Shown one piece after another: positions 58,481 through 64,000 of a DNA stretch of 64,000 nucleotides. The notes under the pieces are model-generated. The model was given only the letters and a program-made list of their open reading frames with translations. It ran no database searches and had not been told where the DNA came from. The stretch covers positions 378,260,266 through 378,324,265 of the forward strand of contig NC_081407.1 in assembly GCF_030272615.1 (NCBI RefSeq), given 5' to 3'. Both the position numbers and the translations under genes were made by a program. The first letter of the stretch is position 1; the number at the start of each line of letters is the position of its first letter. The stretch comes from Cryptomeria japonica (taxonomy: Eukaryota; Streptophyta; Pinopsida; Cupressales; Cupressaceae).

Positions 58481-60769
58481 AAACCCATTCAACTTGCCAC
58501 CCCATTTGCAAAGCCTTCATCAAGTGGTGTGCCTTATAAACCATTCATTATAGAGAAACTTTAGCTTATCCATTGACAAGTGGGAGGTGTTGATGTGTTT
58601 TTTATGCACATGCAAACGTAGAATAAAATACCCAAAAGTATCTTATCCTCTCTTGAACAAAGTTACTCGAATGCTGGAGATTTGCTTAAGGATCACTTGA
58701 GACAACTCCAAGGTTCTGGTATGTCGGGTCACGACGTGTGGATAAACATAGTTGGTTGATGCGATTGCTGGTATCACAAGGGGACTTGCGTTGAATTGTC
58801 AAATGCTTGAATAGCTGGAACTTGATCATCTGATATTTCAATCTCGCGATGCTTTTTGTCCTAAACTAACTTGAATTGAAAAGAGGGCAAAAGGTGAAGT
58901 GTTAATAAAATCTATTCTAAGGCCTAGACTGTAAGAAGATGGATGAATGATTAGATGGAATCCTACTGAGCGAGGTCTCAACATAGGGTTATATGAGATA
59001 GGGGTAAGTTCAATAGTGATTTCTCCTCTACAACCTTTGCCAGTTTGTGCAAAAATGAGAGCTTGACGGCATTCTTTCGCTTTTAGCTAGCTAAATTTTT
59101 CAAGAATTTTATCTCTGGATTTAAGATTTCTTTTCTTGCATGAATCTATTAATTTTGAGATAACAGATCTTGCCTTCATGAATTGATCCTAGTTTATCCC
59201 TTTAACCCTGATTAATTTATTTATAGTGTTTAGTTCCATTTTAATCCTTTCTTTTACAATTAAATATTATTAAAAAATTGTATTATTGTTCCAAATTTTG
59301 TGGATATTTAGGAGACACAAATAAAATATAAATGTAATCATTCCATATTTTTGTAGGAGATATTGGAATGAGACTAATAGGAAGAGTAGTAAACACGAGT
59401 CACAATGAGCACTTTAGAATAAATCTAAACATTATAAGGAAGAGTAGCTTGGAAAAATAGAAGCGTAATTTATTTTCCAATATGCAAGATTATTACTTGG
59501 GAAAGAATCTTGAAAGAGGATTGAAAAGATTCCTTGAGCTAACATTGTCTCACTTATCCAAAATTATGAGGAAGGATTCATTAATGAAATGGTCATTAAC
59601 AAGATGGAGAGAATAATAATTAGGAAGAGATAGATTTCACATGCTACTAGGTGACTAGATTGGAGAGAAACTAGAGGCAAATCATTTAGCTTGACCATGA
59701 AACAAAGTCTTAGAATAGATGCCAACCTTGGTGAATGGAATGAAAATCCCAAACAATTAATGAGTGGTGAGACAAGTAGAGGCATCTATAAATTTTGTTT
59801 TGAATAAAATAAAGAAAAAATGGGACTAAAACCAATGGAAATGCACATGGAAAGGATACGATGAAAATCAAAATAAATAGTTTGAAGATAATATTAGTTA
59901 CCTAAAGGATATTCCACTTGATTATTTGGTATATCATAACTATTTTGACAAATTTTGAAACAATTAGAGGTACCTTTTGCTTCTGTAGATGAGGCATTCA
60001 TTCATGTTGAAGTTGTGATAGCTTATTTGCCTCTTTATGGACAACAAATTATCCATACGAATTATCATATATACTTGTAACCTCCATCCCAAACCACCTA
60101 TTTCACTCTTCTTCCTTTGTGTACCTCTTTTATTCTTCCATTACCTCTTCTCTTAATTAAATTCAATCCAAAACATAGTGTATATAGCATCAAAAAATTT
60201 CCATATTTGATTAATATTATCCACAACATATCGAAAAGACAGATACCACACTTACTGTGTCATCAACCAAAAATAATTTAGTTACATATTCAAAGAGTTA
60301 AATAATGGAGAAACATCCATGCGGTGCTCTACACATGTCCTTGAAGGTTCAAGAAATAATTATCCTCTATTGGTCCAAACTTTAAATCACTTTCCATGCA
60401 TGAAAATAATTGCAACCATACACAATTTCCCACCCAATAGATTCTCTCAAACTAGTTTACTATCTTAACATAGGGTCAAGGAAAAGCGAGCCAAAATAGG
60501 AATCCAAGTGTCTTAAAATCCTTCAAGACCATAGTGGTGAGGATTGAATTTCTTTCTTTCGTGGTATCTTTCTCTAGATTAATTAGTTGGGGATTCTATT
60601 AGGACCTTTTCCTAATTAAAAAAAAAGAAAAAGATTACATCCCCAAATATTGCATTCATAATAGAATAAATTTCTGCAATATTGAGACTAAATTCATAAT
60701 AGATTTATAGTGATGAATAAAGAACTATTTAAGATTATCAAAAAATTGATGTTTTCTTTCTCCCAACCA
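58481..60769. other. No gene; LTR/UTR-like debris
   Basis: The segment at about 58590-59100 is less AT-rich and looks like retroelement LTR or leader sequence, but no ends or partner were found. The rest shows nothing. Confidence 0.4.
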
Positions 60770-61045
60770 TCATTGGATATTGGGTGATCTTTGAGGCATT
60801 ATGTCAAATAGTTCATGTGCCTTATCTAAGCTTACATATTCTGCATGCATGTGTACCTGGGAAGTTGCACTACAACATCTATACTCACTAATCACATTTG
60901 GTTGGAAGTTTCTAAATCCATTTCGAACACATCTTGTGCATATCCTACAATCATAGCATTCCATTAGATCGCGTTTCTTTGATGCATCTCACTAAACAGT
61001 TCATGCACTTTCATGTCTATACTTCCAAATTTTCCAAACATGTCA
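60770..61045 (-). pseudogene. PPR protein relic
   Basis: The minus strand reads VHELFSEMHQRNAI, a stop, then WNAMIVGYAQ. Further on is LDKAHELFDIMPQRS. The spacing fits two neighbouring PPR units with stops and a frameshift between them. Confidence 0.6.
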
Positions 61046-61139
61046 AACAGAGCATTTCCAACCGTAAGCATCTGATTTTAATTGCCCTTACCTTCTGCTT
61101 TGATGGAAGCCCATACTCTATTCCAAAGCTCCCATTTTG

Positions 61140-61441
61140 AGATGGTAGTTTTATAGTTTAGTTTTATAAATATTATCATGTTCTCTAAATATAGATTCAT
61201 ATTGGTATGTTGGTATAATATCTTGTAAAGGCTCGAGCTTGCAATTGTATTGTAACCCTTTTTGTGTTGCTAATAATACAATGAATTTGATATTTGGAGG
61301 TGGGGATTTTTGTAAGGGGTTTTCCAAGTTATATGCTTTTGTTATGGTTGTGTACATTAATTTTGTGTTTATGTATAACCTTTATATTTACACATCGATC
61401 CACTTAGAATAATTGTGAAATATTTATTACGCTTCCTTTCA
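61140..61441 (+). repeat. Copia 5' LTR, probable
   Basis: It ends in CTTCCTTTCA two bases before a primer-binding site. It contains TTGTAACCC and GGGGTTTTCC, both common in plant Copia LTRs. The 5' end is uncertain. Confidence 0.5.
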
Positions 61442-61443
61442 TT

Positions 61444-61456
61444 TGGTATCAAAGCC
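61444..61456 (+). promoter_or_regulatory. Copia primer-binding site
   Basis: TGGTATCAAAGCC, an iMet-type primer site with one change from TGGTATCAGAGCC, directly after the LTR. Confidence 0.75.
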
Positions 61457-61564
61457 TAATCATATTCATTATTGGGTGTTAGGATTAAAAGGATGTTTTG
61501 TTCAAATTAAACTAGCTTTGGATAAGATTGTGTCTAAAACAAAATCCTTTTTGTAGAGAACATG

Positions 61565-61895
61565 TCATGCACATCTCTTATGGATATGGAAAAGTTTGAT
61601 GGTGCAAAAATAATCAAGCTATAGAACCTCAAAACAAAGGATTTATTGTTGGATTCGGATCTTTAAGGTCTATTCATTGGAATAAATCTTGGAACCATGA
61701 AATAAAAAAAATATGATGTTTTGAAAAAACACGAGGAGCCTCATTCAAATTTAGGAAAATGTTTCAAGAAAATTCTTGAAGAATGAAGATTTTCTAAAGA
61801 AGAAGTTATATTCATTAAAGATGAGTGACAATGACTCTATTTTTGAATACCTAAATATGTCCAACACATTGTTTTCCTAGAGTTCAAGCCTATTG
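61565..61895 (+). pseudogene. Copia gag fragment
   Basis: Reads MSCTSLMDMEKFDGAK at the front. In another frame further on it reads FLKKKLYSLKMSDNDSIFEY, then LNMSN. These are the N-terminal and central gag blocks of Copia elements (KFDGxNxxxW and LKKQLYSLKMxEGxSxxxxxxxFN). Several stops are present. It is cut at about 61899 by a new LTR-like start. Confidence 0.65.
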
Positions 61896-61899
61896 GTGT

Positions 61900-64000
61900 T
61901 GTAGCATTGTAAATTGTACACCTTAATTAGTGTGCCCAATTTCACACTCTTGTAGCACTCATTTTAGTATTTCTCATTTCTCTATGCATCATATGACCTT
62001 TATTGTAATTAATTAATATTTAATTCAATAATATGGTTCTTTTTCCACTTTATTTAAATGATAGACACTAAACAATGGTCAATGCCTATGTCTCCTATTT
62101 TTAACATATCACGCGGGTAGTCCTTACTAACCTAATTTTCCCAATTTTCCCAACTACCAATTCTTCCCAATTTCACCCAATTTGACCTAATTTGACCTAA
62201 TTTGTCTAAATTGAGGTCTCTCGATGTCAGTCTAACTGTTTTGCCTTTTAGGGTTAATTTAAATGTTGAGTGCGTATTCCCCATAACTGAATAATTTATT
62301 TAAATTATTTAATTATCTAATCATGTCATTGCAATTGATTAAATATCTTTATTTATTTAAAATTAGTTGTTCTAATTTTCTTTTCCTAATTTTTGAAATA
62401 ACATTTTTTTTAATTTGTTTTATGCGATTCTCTCCAAATACTCCTAATTTTTGAATTTAGAAAACTAATATATTTCCCTATTTTATTTGATTGTCAAAAA
62501 CTAATCTTTTTGGTAATATCTCATTCATTTTATTTTTAAATTAAAAAGTGAGATGCAAAATTTGAAAATCATCCTTTTATGAGGAGATATTTAATAAATC
62601 TTATTTATTAATTATCTGCATTTATCCTCTCACGTGGGGATAATTCTTGATTTTTTAATTTTTAATTCTTCTATTTATCCTCTCATAGGGAGATATTTAA
62701 TAATTTTTAATTATTAAATCTCCATAATATCTCCAACTTACTTATTTGGTCTTCATGAGGAGATAATAAATATTTTATTTATTAATTATCCCTGATATCT
62801 TCTCCTTGATTTTTTCGATTTTCATCCATCTCTTGAATGGTAGCTTTGTTGCGTGATCAATCAAGTCCATTTGATGTCGCAAAAATCAATTCGATCTTTG
62901 ACCATCCATTGAAATCTAGATTTCTATAAAAGGAGGCATATGTCTTCATTCAATTCATCTAAAATTTTAGTATCTTCATTATGTCAAAATAGCTTAGCAA
63001 TAGTCTCATTTTTATTATTTTGTTAGAAATTAGCATTTCTATCTTGCATAGGCACATTCCTAGTAAATCTCGAATATCACATCCTTTCTTTCATTTCATA
63101 TTTTAAACTGCACGATGAGAGCGACATATCGAAATAAGAGATGAAAGGAAGAACAACTAAGCTCTATTGGAGAAACATGGTTTGCATTTATGTTTTCATT
63201 TTAGTAGTTTTGTTGGTTAGATTAAGATAATTTAGCATAAATTTTAACTATTTTGTGATTCTCTTTGATTGTTCTTTGGTTTTCATGATTAACCCAATTT
63301 TCTTGATGCACAATCACATCATCTCTCTATTGTTTGGGCCCTTAAATATAGATGTGTTATTTATCTTTTATTATCCTAATTTATCCTTATCCTACCCCAA
63401 ATTTTAACTTTCAAAACATATTTTGCATATCTGCACATCATGTTTTGAGCCATTGATCTGGAATTACATTAGAACCCCTTTATCTTGCATCCCTAAAAAA
63501 ATTGGGATAAAGTTGTTGAGACCAAGACTGTCACACTCCCTTGTTCCCACACTTTTTCCTCGAATTTCAGGAGGATAATTGGGTAGTTTTGCCCTATCCA
63601 AATTTATCTCTGTGTGAAAATACACTAAATATGAGTCTTCCTAAAGGTGAATTGAATTATGAAATCCCAATATAAGGCAACCTCCTCAATTCATTTCAAC
63701 ATCTAGAACATCTCATCCTGAATTCAAGAGTAATTCTTCTTCCTCAAGAACAAATCTGATTCAAGGAGCAATAAATTACATCAATACATCTTCATATTAT
63801 GTTTCAATTATAATTTCATGATGGATTTTATGTGATTTATCATGTTTTTGCATCAAAACATGGATGACTTATGCTAAGAGTATTATAGCCTTGCCCTCAA
63901 AAGGCATGCTTTCTAATTCAATTCAAGTTAATTTTATATTTTAATCAAAGTTAATTGCAAACTTAGGGTTTGACATAGGAAAACCCCTATCCACAACACG
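61900..64000 (+). mobile_element. LTR-like sequence of another retroelement, open at window edge
   Basis: It starts TGTAGCATTGTAAATTGTAC abruptly within the Copia gag relic. A TATA-type box (CTATAAAAGG) lies at 62924-62933. Degenerate repeats of GAGGAGATATTTAATAAAT type lie at 62570-62810. No PBS or coding domain is seen before the window ends, so the boundary and class (probably Gypsy) are tentative. Confidence 0.4.

Noticed and set aside
62570..62810. Periodic GAGGAGATA repeats as a CRISPR-like array
   Set aside because: Units are degenerate and unevenly spaced, there are no unique spacers, and the context is eukaryotic LTR-like.

Overview
This window looks like repeat-rich intergenic DNA from a large plant nuclear genome. 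A gymnosperm is my guess, from the very AT-rich sequence, layered old retroelements and large-LTR chromovirus, but nothing here proves the species. No prokaryotic operon, CRISPR array or phage is present. I see one gene that could still work: an F-box gene on the right (51787-53310, +). Almost everything else is a transposable element, a decayed gene fragment or a duplicated block.

Layout of the left contig (1-36000). Positions 1-2946 are one arm (A) of a duplicated block. It holds the tail of a Copia protease, a decayed acidic ORF, a tRNA-like relic, three small hairpins and a PPR relic. A dispersed AT-rich repeat (R) then appears three times: about 2640-4370, 10425-12790, and 12790-13455 continuing at 26169-27180. 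A dead minus-strand LINE lies between the first two copies (about 4833-9905). The third copy is split by a 12.7-kb Ty3/Gypsy chromovirus (13456-26168, minus strand) with two 3,908-bp LTRs, tRNA-iMet PBS, polypurine tract and a single-frame gag-pol. That frame has six premature stops, each one C-to-T change from a sense codon. Next come a pseudogenised F-box gene (27777-29353, -), a LINE-like repeat (29990-32080), a 5' fragment of a third F-box copy (34020-34760) and a foldback element (34815-34975). A 500-N gap fills 36001-36500.

Layout of the right contig (36501-64000). Arm A' (36501-43577) is inverted relative to 1-2946. It carries a 4.1-kb solo LTR of the same chromovirus family with a perfect 5-bp target duplication, while arm A keeps the empty site. 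Arm A' runs into a Copia-like element (42221-45904, -) with gag, protease and an unusual in-frame acidic ORF. A PPR relic follows at 46091-46447. Then comes arm B' (about 47570-54172), an inverted copy of 26350-33330 that includes the intact F-box gene. The rest (54.2-64 kb) is old repeat debris: a LINE ORF1 relic, a 5S-rRNA-derived fragment, a PPR relic, a Copia LTR/PBS/gag fragment and a second LTR-like sequence that cuts into that gag.

Both long inverted duplications (A/A' and B/B') have one copy on each side of the N gap. Their inverted orientation therefore depends entirely on the scaffold join. I found no convincing new biological system. The most informative signals are the C-to-T stop codons in the chromovirus, a chain of short hairpins inside its LTRs, the F-box protein with a 42-bp coding minisatellite, and the acidic ORF fused in frame to a Copia gag-protease.
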